DNA of 47,695 nt from Halalkalibacterium ligniniphilum (GCF_000334155.1 NZ_ANNK01000031.1:1-47695), one strand, 5' to 3'. Counted from the first letter of the stretch, positions 23,932-33,365 are shown. A program made the numbers and translations. The notes: generated by a model not told the origin, from the letters alone.

Positions 23932-24819
23932 ATGAAGGTGAAAAAGGCGATAATCCCAGCAGCAGGACTAGGGACAAGATTTTTACCGGCAACGAAGGCA
24001 CAGCCAAAGGAAATGCTACCAATCGTAGATAAGCCTACGATTCAGTATATTGTCGAAGAAGCGGTTGCTTCAGGAATCGAAGACATTTTAATTATTACAG
24101 GTCGAGGCAAGCGCGCGATTGAAGATCATTTTGATAAAGTGGTGGAGCTAGAGGAAGAGTTGAAGAAAAGCGGGAAAGAGGTGCTCCTTCGCTCGGTTCA
24201 ACAAAGCACAGACCTTTTGGATATTCACTACATTCGTCAGAAAAAACCAGCAGGACTAGGACATGCCGTCTACTGTGCACGGAAATTTATCGGTGATGAG
24301 CCTTTTGCGGTTCTTCTTGGGGATGACATTGTAAAAAGCGATGACAAACCGTGTCTGCAGCAAATGATGGAATTATATGAGGAGCATGAAAGCCCGATTA
24401 TCGGTGTTCAGGAAGTAGCCGATGAAGAAGTGGAGCGCTATGGGATTGTTGACTGTGAGCCGTACGGGAAAGGCATTCATAAAGTGAAACGTCTTGTTGA
24501 AAAGCCGAAGCGTGCTGAAGCACCGACCAATATTGCCATTATGGGCCGTTACATCTTGACGCCGGATATTTTTGATGTCCTAGCAACGACGGCTCCAGGA
24601 AAGTCGAATGAAATTCAATTGACGGATGCGCTTCAGACGTTAAGTGAGCAGCGTCAAGTCCTCGCTTATGAATTCCAAGGAACACGTTACGATGTGGGGG
24701 AGAAGCTCGGCTTTATTAAGACGACGATTGAATTTGCCCTTGATCGTGATGATTTAAAGGAAGACATGAAACACTATTTACAGGAGCTTGTGGCAGGTAA
24801 GCTTGCTGACAAGCAGTAA
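23932..24819 (+). CDS. galU: UTP--glucose-1-phosphate uridylyltransferase
   Basis: A protein of 295 residues, the full length for GalU/GtaB. The nucleotide-binding motif [20 protein letters not shown] is at the N-terminus; VEKPKR and the sugar-site loop [12 protein letters not shown] follow. It makes UDP-glucose from glucose-1-phosphate and UTP, the precursor that the UDP-glucose dehydrogenase later in this locus can oxidise. ATG at 23932 follows AAAGGAGG by 11 bases. It heads the polymer operon; csaB begins 12 bases after its stop. Confidence 0.95.
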   Translation: MKVKKAIIPAAGLGTRFLPATKAQPKEMLPIVDKPTIQYIVEEAVASGIEDILIITGRGKRAIEDHFDKVVELEEELKKSGKEVLLRSVQQSTDLLDIHYIRQKKPAGLGHAVYCARKFIGDEPFAVLLGDDIVKSDDKPCLQQMMELYEEHESPIIGVQEVADEEVERYGIVDCEPYGKGIHKVKRLVEKPKRAEAPTNIAIMGRYILTPDIFDVLATTAPGKSNEIQLTDALQTLSEQRQVLAYEFQGTRYDVGEKLGFIKTTIEFALDRDDLKEDMKHYLQELVAGKLADKQ

Positions 24820-24831
24820 GGACGAAGAAAA

Positions 24832-25968
24832 ATGAAGGTAGGAATTATTGGAAACTACGGACATAACAATAACGGCGATGAAGCGATTTTGACTGGGATT
24901 CTCCATCAATTAACGGAGCATCTCGGCGTCAAAGAGGAAGACATCGTCATCTTCAGTAATAACCCGGAAAATACGATGGAACGCTACAACATCCGTTCCG
25001 TGCCCTTGCTGCATAAGAAGGGGAACATTTTGAAGTCTGGACTCGTGACAGTGAAAGAAAGCTATCCAGTGATGAAGGAGCTGGATTTGTTGCTCATCGG
25101 TGGCGGCGGGCTTTTGATGGACATGTACAAGCGGGATGCGCCCCTTTATAGTGTCCTCGGACAAACGGGGATGAAGGCGGGCTGCCAAGTTGTTGTGTAC
25201 GGTGTAGGTGCAGGTCCGATTCGCACAAAAGCTGGAGCGTTTTTTATTAAAAAGCTTGTGAACGGTGCCGCTTCTGTTTCCGTTCGGGACAAGGATTCTC
25301 AGGCCCTTCTAGAATCTCTCGGTGTCAAAACACCCGTTTCCGTCATTGGTGACCCAGCTTTTTCAGTCCCGGCGGATAAAACCCATCAGCCTTCAGAGGC
25401 GATTAAACGGATTGGGGTGACGGCGGTTCCGTATTTTAGCCAGCACTACTGGCCAACGGCTGACTTGAAGAAATACGAAGACTATGTTGGAGGGATGGCG
25501 GCACAGCTTGACCGTTTGATTGAAGAGAAAAACATCGAGCTCACCTTCTACTCAACGAAATATCCTGAGGATGTGGCGGTCACGCAGGACATTGTGGAGA
25601 AGATGGATGGAAAAGCGTGTGTAACCTTACTTGAAGATAACCTCCACCCCCGTGACATTGTGCGAGTTAGCGCCGAGCAGGATTTGATTATCGGCACGCG
25701 CCTCCACTCCTTGATTTTATCGGTTGTTGCTGAAACACCGGTCATCGGGATTGGCTACCATCATAAAGTTCTCGATTTTATGAAAGTGATCGGGATGCCG
25801 TCTCTTGGCGTTGAGATTGGTCAGGTGACACCGGAATCGAGCGCGATTGTTGATGTCTACCATGCGGTCGAGGAAAATTGGGCCTCAGTGCAAGGTGCTT
25901 ACGTGAAGGTTTCCGGTAAGCTAAAGGCAGAAGCATTAAAAGGGCTAGACCAGCTTAAAATCAACTAG
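24832..25968 (+). CDS. csaB: Polysaccharide pyruvyl transferase CsaB
   Basis: A protein of 378 residues. The N-terminus IIGNYGHNNNGDEAIL and the motifs LLIGGGGLLMD, YGVGAGPI, SVRDKDSQALLESLG and IGTRLHSLILSV are those of the CsaB/WcaK family. In Bacillus anthracis CsaB adds pyruvyl ketals to the secondary cell wall polysaccharide, which is required for SLH domains to bind. Finding it beside seven SLH proteins gives direct functional context. The ribosome site is weak, so translation may be coupled to galU, whose stop is 12 bases upstream. Confidence 0.95.
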   Translation: MKVGIIGNYGHNNNGDEAILTGILHQLTEHLGVKEEDIVIFSNNPENTMERYNIRSVPLLHKKGNILKSGLVTVKESYPVMKELDLLLIGGGGLLMDMYKRDAPLYSVLGQTGMKAGCQVVVYGVGAGPIRTKAGAFFIKKLVNGAASVSVRDKDSQALLESLGVKTPVSVIGDPAFSVPADKTHQPSEAIKRIGVTAVPYFSQHYWPTADLKKYEDYVGGMAAQLDRLIEEKNIELTFYSTKYPEDVAVTQDIVEKMDGKACVTLLEDNLHPRDIVRVSAEQDLIIGTRLHSLILSVVAETPVIGIGYHHKVLDFMKVIGMPSLGVEIGQVTPESSAIVDVYHAVEENWASVQGAYVKVSGKLKAEALKGLDQLKIN

Positions 25969-25991
25969 AAAGTGATTGGTGTGGAATTATT

Positions 25992-27332
25992 ATGGAGAAG
26001 TACCTTTCAACAGAACGAGCGAACCGCCTGTTGCTGCTTGCAACCGTTTTGCTTGTCATCTGGACAACGATCGAATTACAATTTACACGAATTTGGGGCG
26101 ATATTCTGCCAGGTCTTGTGCGCACCGGCATTTCCTATACAGGTGAAATGCTGCTGGTAGCGATGGCGTTTCTCGTTCTTATTCACCCGAAAATTGGTCG
26201 TAAGCATTTACTTGAGCGTTTGAAAAATCCGCTGAATTTCAGCTTGCTCTTGTTCTTCGGGTTTGCCCTTTTTAGCATGTTCATTAACAACGTACCGTTT
26301 GCTCAAGGGATTTTTGGTTTACGGGCGATTTTTCAATATGCGCTGTTGTTTTATATTTTATTAGCGATTGAGATTCCTGCTGGCTGGGTAAAAAAGCTGT
26401 TCCATCTTATTATTGGATTGGCGCTTTTTCAGTCGATTGTTGGCTTTTTTCAAATTGCCTTTTTGGTGCCCTTGCCGCTGCGGGATGTATCTGAGCGTCG
26501 AAGCATTGCCGTTGGGGAAGAGGTTCGTGCATTCGGTTTAATGGATTCGAGTAACACACTTGCTGGATTTCTCGTTGCCGTATTGCTTCTTGTTATCCTG
26601 TACCTCTTTGTGTTTAGGGCAGAGCTGTCAAAAAAGCAAGTGCTGATTTATAGTGTCATTTCCGTGGTGCTTCTTACAGCCATCGCATTGACGTTCTCGC
26701 GCCAAGCGTTTCTTGCGCTAATCGGCTGTATTGCGATTATCGGGATTATCAATCGGAAAAAGAAAGCCTTTCGAATCCTGATCAAAGGGTCGATTGCTCT
26801 TGTTGTCCTTTTTGTGGTTGGCTATGGACTCGCCCTCGTGTTTCTTGAAGGGTTTGCCCAGCGTAATCTCTATACCCTTGATTTAACGCGGAATTATCGC
26901 TTTCTCTTCATTTTAAGCGGCTGGGAAGTCTTTTTGCTGAATCCAATTACCGGAGTCGGTCCAGGGATGTTTGGTAGTAACGCGGCGTTCTTCTTTAACT
27001 CGCCATTCCATGTCTTTTTCCATGAGGATTTGCCGACGACGATGCGAACCGTTGATAACAACTTCCTTTATGTGATTGTAGAGTATGGCATTATCGGAGT
27101 TGCGTTGCTTGCCTATTTCCTGTTCAATGTGTTAAAGCAAATGACGTTTTTATCTGAGCGCGAAACACATACCGAGCGCTGGGTTGGCCTATTTGTCGTG
27201 ACGTATGCCATTGCCTTTGTCATTATGGGCTTGCTTTCCTCTGCTTGGGAGAACCACCAAATCGCCCTCTTGCTATGGCTCTTTTTAGGAATCGGAATGA
27301 ACTGGTACAAAAAGGAGAAAGCCAATGGATAA
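25992..27332 (+). CDS. O-antigen ligase/polymerase (Wzy-like) membrane protein
   Basis: A protein of 446 residues with about 11-12 transmembrane segments and a large extracytoplasmic loop (about 310-360). GVGPGMFGSNAAFF followed later by VDNNFLYVIVEYGIIG is the pattern of the O-antigen ligase/Wzy superfamily. It would join polysaccharide repeat units on the outer face of the membrane. It starts 23 bases after csaB and overlaps the next gene by 8 bases, so it belongs to the same operon. The repeat unit and linkage cannot be inferred. Confidence 0.85.
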   Translation: MEKYLSTERANRLLLLATVLLVIWTTIELQFTRIWGDILPGLVRTGISYTGEMLLVAMAFLVLIHPKIGRKHLLERLKNPLNFSLLLFFGFALFSMFINNVPFAQGIFGLRAIFQYALLFYILLAIEIPAGWVKKLFHLIIGLALFQSIVGFFQIAFLVPLPLRDVSERRSIAVGEEVRAFGLMDSSNTLAGFLVAVLLLVILYLFVFRAELSKKQVLIYSVISVVLLTAIALTFSRQAFLALIGCIAIIGIINRKKKAFRILIKGSIALVVLFVVGYGLALVFLEGFAQRNLYTLDLTRNYRFLFILSGWEVFLLNPITGVGPGMFGSNAAFFFNSPFHVFFHEDLPTTMRTVDNNFLYVIVEYGIIGVALLAYFLFNVLKQMTFLSERETHTERWVGLFVVTYAIAFVIMGLLSSAWENHQIALLLWLFLGIGMNWYKKEKANG

Positions 27333-28437
27333 ACAAATCCGTGTACTCGTCTTAAGCAACATGTACCCAGGGAAGGATAGCAAAACCTTCGGGATTTTTG
27401 TGAAAAATCAAGTGGAGGCCTTACGCGCAAAAGGTGCGGAGGTCGATGTGGTTGCGGTCCAAAATCCGAGCATGTCAAAACCTGATGTGATGAAAAAATA
27501 TGCGAAGTGGGCGGCTCAGACGCTCGCTTCGTTTTTGACAAAAGGGCGCCAGTACGATGTTGTACACGCCCATTATGTGTTTCCAACAGGAATGCTTGCA
27601 TTACTGTTTAAAAAAGTGTTTAAGACGCGGCTGATTGTCACTGCGCATGGTGGGGATATCAACCGGATGGCGAAGAAAAATCAACGCATCCGTCGCTGGA
27701 CCGAGACCATTTTGCATGAAGCCGATCATGTCATCACGGTCGGTACGGAACTCTATGATGAAGTGCAGCGGGAATTTCATGTGCCGAAGGATCGGTTGTC
27801 GGTCATTAACATGGGTGTAAATCTAGAGGTTTTTCAACCACATGATAAAACAGAGGCCCGCAAGGTTGTCGGGATTAAGGAAGGGATGCGCCCGATCGTT
27901 TTTGTTGGCAACATCATTAAAGAAAAAGGGATTCTTGAGCTTGTTGATGCCTTTGCCGCATTAAAAAAATTAGACCCATCTCTCGCCCTCTATCTTGTCG
28001 GTAACCCGAAGCTTGCCTCGTTTTTAGAAGAGGTGAAGGAAAGGATCGCTCGCTTAGGGCTTGAGGATGTTCATCTTCAGCCAGCCGTTCCTCAGCAGGA
28101 GGTGGCGATTTGGATGTCGGCAGCCGAGGTGTTTGTCCTCCCATCCCATATGGAAGGCTTTGGCCTTGTGGCGGTGGAAGCGATGGCCTGTGGCACACCA
28201 GTGGTCGGTGCTGGAGTTGGCGGCTTAAAAACACTTCTTCGTGACGGTCATGGGATCATTGTCGAACCAGAAAATGCAGCGTCCCTTGCGGAAGGGATTG
28301 GACAAGCTCTTTATGACGAGGGTGTGCGGGAACGCCTGATCGAAGCAGGAAGGCGCCGGGCAGTGGAGAACGACCAGGAGCGTCTAACAGAGAAAGTTAT
28401 TGAGATTTATGCTCCAAATGGGGAGGAACAAAAATGA
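27325..28437 (+). CDS. GT4-family glycosyltransferase
   Basis: A protein of 370 residues with a GT-B fold. VLVLSNMYPGKDSKTFGIFV opens the acceptor domain; VTAHGGDIN and the donor-site motif EGFGLVAVEAMACGTPVVG (about 278-296), with the two-glutamate GT4 signature, are present. It transfers a sugar to the growing lipid-linked unit at the cytoplasmic membrane. Its ATG lies in the last codons of the upstream polymerase gene and its end overlaps the next gene by 4 bases, so translation is probably coupled. The sugar is unknown. Confidence 0.92.
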   Translation: MDKQIRVLVLSNMYPGKDSKTFGIFVKNQVEALRAKGAEVDVVAVQNPSMSKPDVMKKYAKWAAQTLASFLTKGRQYDVVHAHYVFPTGMLALLFKKVFKTRLIVTAHGGDINRMAKKNQRIRRWTETILHEADHVITVGTELYDEVQREFHVPKDRLSVINMGVNLEVFQPHDKTEARKVVGIKEGMRPIVFVGNIIKEKGILELVDAFAALKKLDPSLALYLVGNPKLASFLEEVKERIARLGLEDVHLQPAVPQQEVAIWMSAAEVFVLPSHMEGFGLVAVEAMACGTPVVGAGVGGLKTLLRDGHGIIVEPENAASLAEGIGQALYDEGVRERLIEAGRRRAVENDQERLTEKVIEIYAPNGEEQK

Positions 28438-28913
28438 AAAGCAAACAACGGAAAAAGGTGCTGTTTATTTCGTCGATTGGCGGCCATTTAACACAGCTTC
28501 TTCAGCTAAAGCCGTTATTTGAAACCTATGATTATCACATTGTCACAGAGAAGTCGAGCATTACAGAAGAGATGAAAAATGAGCACCCTGTCTCACTTCT
28601 TATCTATGGTGCGAGAAACTATCTGTTTAGCTATCTTTTTAAGTTTTCCTTTAATTGCCTGAAATCACTTTGGATCTTTTTGCGTGAGCGTCCAGACGTT
28701 GTCGTGACTACAGGGGCGCATACGGCGGTGCCGATGTGCTATATTGCTAAGCTTTTCGGTCGCAAGGTGATTTTTATTGAAAGCTTTGCGAAGACGACAA
28801 CGCCAACCCTGTCAGGTCGGATGGTGTATCCGATTGCTGATCTGTTTATTGTCCAGTGGGAGTCAATGAAAAAGGTGTATCCTAAAGCCGTATATGGGGG
28901 GTCAATCTATTGA
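28434..28913 (+). CDS. pssD: PssD/Cps14F-type glycosyltransferase subunit (Alg14-like)
   Basis: A protein of 159 residues. LFISSIGGHLTQLLQLKPLF, then PDVVVTTGAHTAVPMCYIAK and IFIESFAKTTTPTLSGRMVY, are the signature of PssD/Alg14 proteins, which form the membrane-attached acceptor half of a two-subunit GT-B enzyme. The catalytic donor half is the next gene. The start overlaps the upstream stop (ATGA) and the stop overlaps the next start (TTGA), so subunit ratios are likely coupled. Confidence 0.92.
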   Translation: MKSKQRKKVLFISSIGGHLTQLLQLKPLFETYDYHIVTEKSSITEEMKNEHPVSLLIYGARNYLFSYLFKFSFNCLKSLWIFLRERPDVVVTTGAHTAVPMCYIAKLFGRKVIFIESFAKTTTPTLSGRMVYPIADLFIVQWESMKKVYPKAVYGGSIY

Positions 28914-29386
28914 TTTTTGTAGTACTTGGAACCCATGAGCTACCCTTCACTCGTCTATTAGATGAAGTGAGCCGTCTGCAGAAGGCGGGAGTAATTGATG
29001 ACGAGGTCGTTGTGCAAGTAGGGAATACTCCTTATCAAAGCGACGCAATGAAGCTGATTCCATTTATGAGCTACAACGAGATGGAACGATATTTTGACGA
29101 GGCTCGTCTCATTATTACTCATGCTGGGACAGGCTCGATTATTACCGGTGTGAAAAAAGGTAAGAAGGTAATTGCAGTGGCACGTTTGCAAAAATATGGG
29201 GAGCACAATGATGACCATCAGACGGAAATCGTTGAACAATTTACGAGTACAGGTCATATTTTAGGAATAGCAAACGAAAAAGAACTCGAACAAAAAATAA
29301 AGGAAGCGGAAACCTTCGAGCCAGTTCCTTTTAAAAGCGGACGGGATCAAATTGTTAAGCTTATTCAAGATTTTATTGAAGGCTAA
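28910..29386 (+). CDS. pssE: PssE/Cps14G-type glycosyltransferase subunit (Alg13-like)
   Basis: A protein of 158 residues. FVVLGTHELPFTRLLDEV and ITHAGTGSIITGVKKGKKVI are the nucleotide-sugar site motifs of PssE/Alg13, the donor-binding half that needs PssD for activity. The pair typically adds the second sugar of a repeat unit. TTG at 28910 overlaps the pssD stop and follows GGGGGG by 8 bases. After the stop comes a 350-base gap filled by family 3 repeats, the only long break in this operon. Confidence 0.92.
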   Translation: MIFVVLGTHELPFTRLLDEVSRLQKAGVIDDEVVVQVGNTPYQSDAMKLIPFMSYNEMERYFDEARLIITHAGTGSIITGVKKGKKVIAVARLQKYGEHNDDHQTEIVEQFTSTGHILGIANEKELEQKIKEAETFEPVPFKSGRDQIVKLIQDFIEG

Positions 29387-29414
29387 GTCTGTTTTCACGT
29401 CTGTGTGATGGAAA

Positions 29415-29606
29415 GCGAAGCGGACACAGGTTCCTTTAGCTGTGAAAAAAAGATGCGGTTGTTGGGCAGAAGTGGACTCAGGCTCCGCTATTTGCAAAAA
29501 AGACGGATCATAGCAAGTCGTATTGACGAAATAAGGGCTCCTAGGTCCGTAACCGTTAAAATAAAGAGCGTTTTTTCGCAAATAGAGGATGCCGGATCCG
29601 TTAAAA
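29415..29606. repeat. Repeat family 3 cluster between pssE and the flippase gene
   Basis: Two units run forward (near 29420-29452 and 29474-29506, e.g. GTGGACTCAGGCTCCGCTA) and two run inverted (near 29529-29556 and 29570-29606, e.g. TTTTTTCGCAAATAGAGGAT). The inner arms TCCGCTATTTGC and GCAAATAGAGGA can pair over about 70 bases. No terminator is seen in the 29387-29736 gap. Open frames across it translate the repeat and are not called genes. Confidence 0.75.
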
Positions 29607-29736
29607 CGATGAAAAACGATAGACGTTTGGTACTGACTCGACCTATGAGCGATCAGACGTTTAAAGAATACACAGCAGGGAAGTTTTTTGGCGTGAATGT
29701 GGCGGAAGGGTAGTTTTTCTAAAAGGAAGTGTTCGT

Positions 29737-31269
29737 GTGAAGGGGAAGACGTTACTGAAGATTATTGGGGCAGTCGCTGTGATCAATTTAGCCTCTCGAT
29801 TTATTGGCTTTTTGCGAGAGGTCGTTATTGGTTATCAGTTTGGAACCTCAAGTGTTGCCGACAGTGTCATTAATGCTTATACGCTGCCGAACTTTTTTTA
29901 TGTTGCCCTAGGTGGCGCGATTACGACAGCCTTTATTTCCATCTATAGCAAAATGGGAGACCCCTTGAGACGGGATGAGTTTTTAAAGACCGTGTTTACA
30001 TGGCTTACGGTCGTTCTGGTTGGCTTTACGGCTTTGCTGATGGTGTTTTCAAAGCCAGTGATGGGCCTTTTGTTCAGCGGGCTTGAGGCTGAAGAGCTTG
30101 CTTTAACCTCGAATTTGTTTACGATCATGGCACCAGCGACCTTTTTCCTTGTGATTGCCATGTGGTTCACAGGAATTTTGAACGTTAATGGACGATTTTC
30201 GATGGCAACGGCATCCACCTTCGTGATGAATTTGGTGTTTGTCAGCATCGCCGTTTTGTTTTTTCCCCTTCTTGGTCCTTACGCCCACGCATATGGAGCC
30301 ACTATCAGTGCCAGCGTTATGGTGCTGATGCTCGTCTACATGCTGAAAAAAGGGAAGTTCATGAATTTTGGTTTCCGTTTTAAAATCGATGGGGAATTTA
30401 AAAAAATGCTGCGTCTGGCGTTGCCAATCCTGCTTGGCGGGGCGACGCTTCAATTTTACTTTTTGATTCATCGCGTGTTTGCCTCCCAGCTTGAGGGCGG
30501 GGTGATTGCCGCACTGAACTATTCGTCGAAAATTGTACAGCTTCCCCAAAGTGTGCTAATGACAGCAGTGACGACGGTCATCTATCCACTCTTGGCGAAG
30601 AAGGTGGCAGAGCAAGACAATGAAAGCATTCAGCACCTGTACCAAAAAGGGCTGCGAATGCTTGTGCTTACCATTGTTCCAGCGACAATTTTTGCCTATT
30701 ATTATGCCGAAGAGATTTTTCAGGTCGTCTTCGAGCACGGGAACTTTACAAGGGAATCTACATTACTTGCGGCACCGTTATTTCAGCTGCTTGTTCTTTC
30801 CATGTTCGCTCACTCAGCGAATCTTTATGTGACAAGGTTTTTCTATGCGAAAGAGCATTCTGTCCTGCCAGTCAGCTTAAGTGTGATTTCCGTATTTGGG
30901 ATTAATGTTGGCCTGATTGTGCTGCTGATGGATCGGTTTGGAGCGATGGGGATTGCTGCGGCGACCTCCATTAGTGCGATCGTTAATTTCCTGTTACTAT
31001 TAGTTGCGGCGAAATTCGTGTTAAAATTAAAATTGGTTGGTGCAAATACGAAACGAACCGTGGCGAAATTTGTCATTTTGTTTGCCGCTCTTATCGGCGT
31101 GCAGATCGGAATTGAAGCATGGTTTCCGGCTGATATGGCATTACTAAAATTAATCGTTGCCCTCATTGTTACGGGTCTGGTGTTCATCGGACTTCTGGCG
31201 GGCTTACGTTTTTCTGAAATGGAAGACATTCGAAAGAAGCTAACGAAAAGGATTGTGAAAAGAGGATGA
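29737..31269 (+). CDS. murJ: MurJ/MviN-family lipid-linked oligosaccharide flippase
   Basis: A protein of 510 residues with about 14 transmembrane segments. The N-terminus INLASRFIGFLREVVIGYQF and ADSVINAYTLPNFFYVALGG is the MurJ/MviN signature of the MOP superfamily. MurJ flips lipid II, but inside this operon, with a Wzy-like polymerase, the protein may act as the Wzx flippase of the polymer. AAAGGAAG precedes the GTG start. The end overlaps ugd by 4 bases. Confidence 0.88.
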   Translation: MKGKTLLKIIGAVAVINLASRFIGFLREVVIGYQFGTSSVADSVINAYTLPNFFYVALGGAITTAFISIYSKMGDPLRRDEFLKTVFTWLTVVLVGFTALLMVFSKPVMGLLFSGLEAEELALTSNLFTIMAPATFFLVIAMWFTGILNVNGRFSMATASTFVMNLVFVSIAVLFFPLLGPYAHAYGATISASVMVLMLVYMLKKGKFMNFGFRFKIDGEFKKMLRLALPILLGGATLQFYFLIHRVFASQLEGGVIAALNYSSKIVQLPQSVLMTAVTTVIYPLLAKKVAEQDNESIQHLYQKGLRMLVLTIVPATIFAYYYAEEIFQVVFEHGNFTRESTLLAAPLFQLLVLSMFAHSANLYVTRFFYAKEHSVLPVSLSVISVFGINVGLIVLLMDRFGAMGIAAATSISAIVNFLLLLVAAKFVLKLKLVGANTKRTVAKFVILFAALIGVQIGIEAWFPADMALLKLIVALIVTGLVFIGLLAGLRFSEMEDIRKKLTKRIVKRG

Positions 31270-32564
31270 AATTAGCCGTTATTGGTACTGGATATGTAGG
31301 ACTTGTCTCAGGTACGTGCTTTGCCGAGCTTGGAAATGATGTCATTTGTGTCGATAAGCTCGTTGAAAAAGTAGATATGCTGAAAAAGGGAGAAATCCCG
31401 ATTTATGAGCCAGGCTTAAAGGAGCTTGTGATCAAAAATCAGGAAGAAGGACGTCTCGCTTTTACGACGGATCTAAAAGGGGCTGTGCAAGCAGCAGATC
31501 TCATTTTGATCGCCGTTGGAACGCCTGAATCGGAAACTGGGGCAGCCAATATGTCCTTTGTTTACGGTGTGGCAGAGGAAATTGGCGATGCGATCGGTGA
31601 GAGTTATAAAATCGTCGTGAATAAATCAACGGTTCCTGTTGGGACTGCTGAAAAAGTGGAAGCGATCATAAAAGAACGAAACGAAAAGGCAAACGTCGAT
31701 GTGTGCTCGGTGCCGGAATTTTTACGTGAAGGCTCTGCCGTCAAAGACACCTTTAACCCTGATCGGATTGTGATCGGAACATCGTCTAAAAAAGCAGAAA
31801 AGGCGCTTGTGGAGCTTCATAAGCCATTGACGGAGCAAATTCTTGTGACAGATGTTCGCAGCTCGGAAATGATCAAGTATGCATCGAATGCCTTTTTAGC
31901 GACAAAAATTTCCTTCATTAATGAAATCGCAAATATTTGTGATGCATACGGGGCAGATGTAAATGCAGTGGCAAAAGGGATGGGTCTTGATACGCGGATC
32001 GGTCCAAAATTTTTAAATGCTGGACTTGGCTATGGCGGTTCCTGCTTCCCGAAAGACACGAAGGCACTCATTCATCTTGCTGAAGAAAAGGGCTACACAC
32101 CCCAGCTTCTTCATGCCGTTAAAGATGTGAACAGCCGTCAGGGGCTACGTGTCGTTGAGCATGTGGAGCGAATTTTTGGAGATGACGTAAAGGGTCTTCG
32201 GGCGGCGATGCTTGGTCTTTCCTTTAAGCCGAATACGGATGATATGCGCGAGGCGCCTTCCTTAGTAATTGCTGAGCGCTTGCTGGGAATGGGTATGACG
32301 GTGAAGGCATATGACCCGATTGCCATGAACAATGCGAAAAAAATAATCGGTGCTAAAATTGAGTATGGTACAAGTGTTGAAGATACGATTCGTGATGCAG
32401 ATGTGCTGCTCCTTGTGACCGAGTGGGATGAATTTGTCCAAATTGATCCAAATGATCTAAAAAAATGGTTAAGACGTCCTGTTGTCATTGATGGACGAAA
32501 TGTGTATGATCCTAAGCAGATGAGAGAAATTGGAATGATTTATCACGGAATTGGTCGCTCGTAA
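31266..32564 (+). CDS. ugd: UDP-glucose 6-dehydrogenase
   Basis: A protein of 432 residues. The NAD-binding motif AVIGTGYVGLVSGTCFAELG is N-terminal, and the catalytic cysteine sits in GLGYGGSCFPKDTKAL. It oxidises UDP-glucose twice to UDP-glucuronate. GalU at the head of the operon supplies the substrate, so the polymer is likely to contain glucuronic acid, in addition to pyruvate from CsaB. It is the TuaD-type enzyme of Bacillus. Its ATG overlaps the flippase stop. Confidence 0.94.
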   Translation: MKLAVIGTGYVGLVSGTCFAELGNDVICVDKLVEKVDMLKKGEIPIYEPGLKELVIKNQEEGRLAFTTDLKGAVQAADLILIAVGTPESETGAANMSFVYGVAEEIGDAIGESYKIVVNKSTVPVGTAEKVEAIIKERNEKANVDVCSVPEFLREGSAVKDTFNPDRIVIGTSSKKAEKALVELHKPLTEQILVTDVRSSEMIKYASNAFLATKISFINEIANICDAYGADVNAVAKGMGLDTRIGPKFLNAGLGYGGSCFPKDTKALIHLAEEKGYTPQLLHAVKDVNSRQGLRVVEHVERIFGDDVKGLRAAMLGLSFKPNTDDMREAPSLVIAERLLGMGMTVKAYDPIAMNNAKKIIGAKIEYGTSVEDTIRDADVLLLVTEWDEFVQIDPNDLKKWLRRPVVIDGRNVYDPKQMREIGMIYHGIGRS

Positions 32565-32595
32565 AGGAGCGGGTTGATTAAAGAGGGTGAGAAGC

Positions 32596-33363
32596 ATGAA
32601 ACGGTTAAAATCACAATTATCATTTGTTGCGCTAGGGCTAGGGGTACTTTTACTCTCTGCTTGCTCAACGGATGCCGATGCATCCAATGTGACGGAAATT
32701 GCAAGTGATGATTATGTTGACAAAGAGCTACGAACGGTTCAACAAAAGGCAGCATCTGTTGAAGCGAGAGCTGAAAAGCTTGAACAAGAGGTGCAAGCGC
32801 TTCTTGGGGGAGATCGTAAGCCATCGCCTGCACCTGGAGTGTTTACAGATGTAAGGGCAGACTTTTATGCCCATGACGAGATTGTTTTTTTAAGTGACCG
32901 AGGTGTCATTCGTGGCTACCCTGATGGAAGCTTCAAGCCAAATCAAACGATCACACGTGCACAAACGGCGAGCATGCTCGTGCGTGAGCTTGGACTAGAT
33001 GTCCCGGATGATTATGAGTTGAAAGCAACCGATGTTTCAGCAAATCATCCAAATTACAATGATTTGCGTCGGGTGGAGTATCACGGAATTATGTCTGGAA
33101 ATAACGGGGAGATGTCGCCAGGGGCTGGATTAAGACGTTCTCAGATGGCAATTATTTTAGCGAAAGCCTTTAAGTTAGCGCCACCAAGCGAGCAATATTC
33201 CTTTACCGATATTGGACCAGACTATCCGAACTTTGAGCAAATCAATACGATTGCACATTACGGGATTACAACCGAGGTAGGCAAAGCATTCCGACCAAAT
33301 GAAACAACAAACCGTGCCCAGTTTTCACTCTTTTTAACCCGGGCGATTAACTTAAATCATTAA
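32596..33363 (+). CDS. SLH-domain lipoprotein
   Basis: A protein of 255 residues. The signal ends in a lipobox (LLLSAC), so the mature N-terminus carries lipid and stays in the membrane. A coiled coil follows (about 38-72, VQQKAASVEARAEKLEQEVQ), then three SLH domains (about 80-255; ITRAQTASML, LRRSQMAIIL, TNRAQFSLFL). The protein could therefore bridge the membrane and the pyruvylated wall polymer. GAGGGTG lies 6 bases before ATG at 32596; the in-frame GTG at 32587 is part of that site. It is the last gene of the polymer operon, 31 bases after ugd. Confidence 0.9.
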   Translation: MKRLKSQLSFVALGLGVLLLSACSTDADASNVTEIASDDYVDKELRTVQQKAASVEARAEKLEQEVQALLGGDRKPSPAPGVFTDVRADFYAHDEIVFLSDRGVIRGYPDGSFKPNQTITRAQTASMLVRELGLDVPDDYELKATDVSANHPNYNDLRRVEYHGIMSGNNGEMSPGAGLRRSQMAIILAKAFKLAPPSEQYSFTDIGPDYPNFEQINTIAHYGITTEVGKAFRPNETTNRAQFSLFLTRAINLNH

Positions 33364-33365
33364 GA

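Noticed and set aside
29405-29713. 102-residue plus-strand frame between pssE and the flippase gene
   Set aside because: It is a translation of family 3 repeats; the second repeat cluster at 33561 does not keep the frame.
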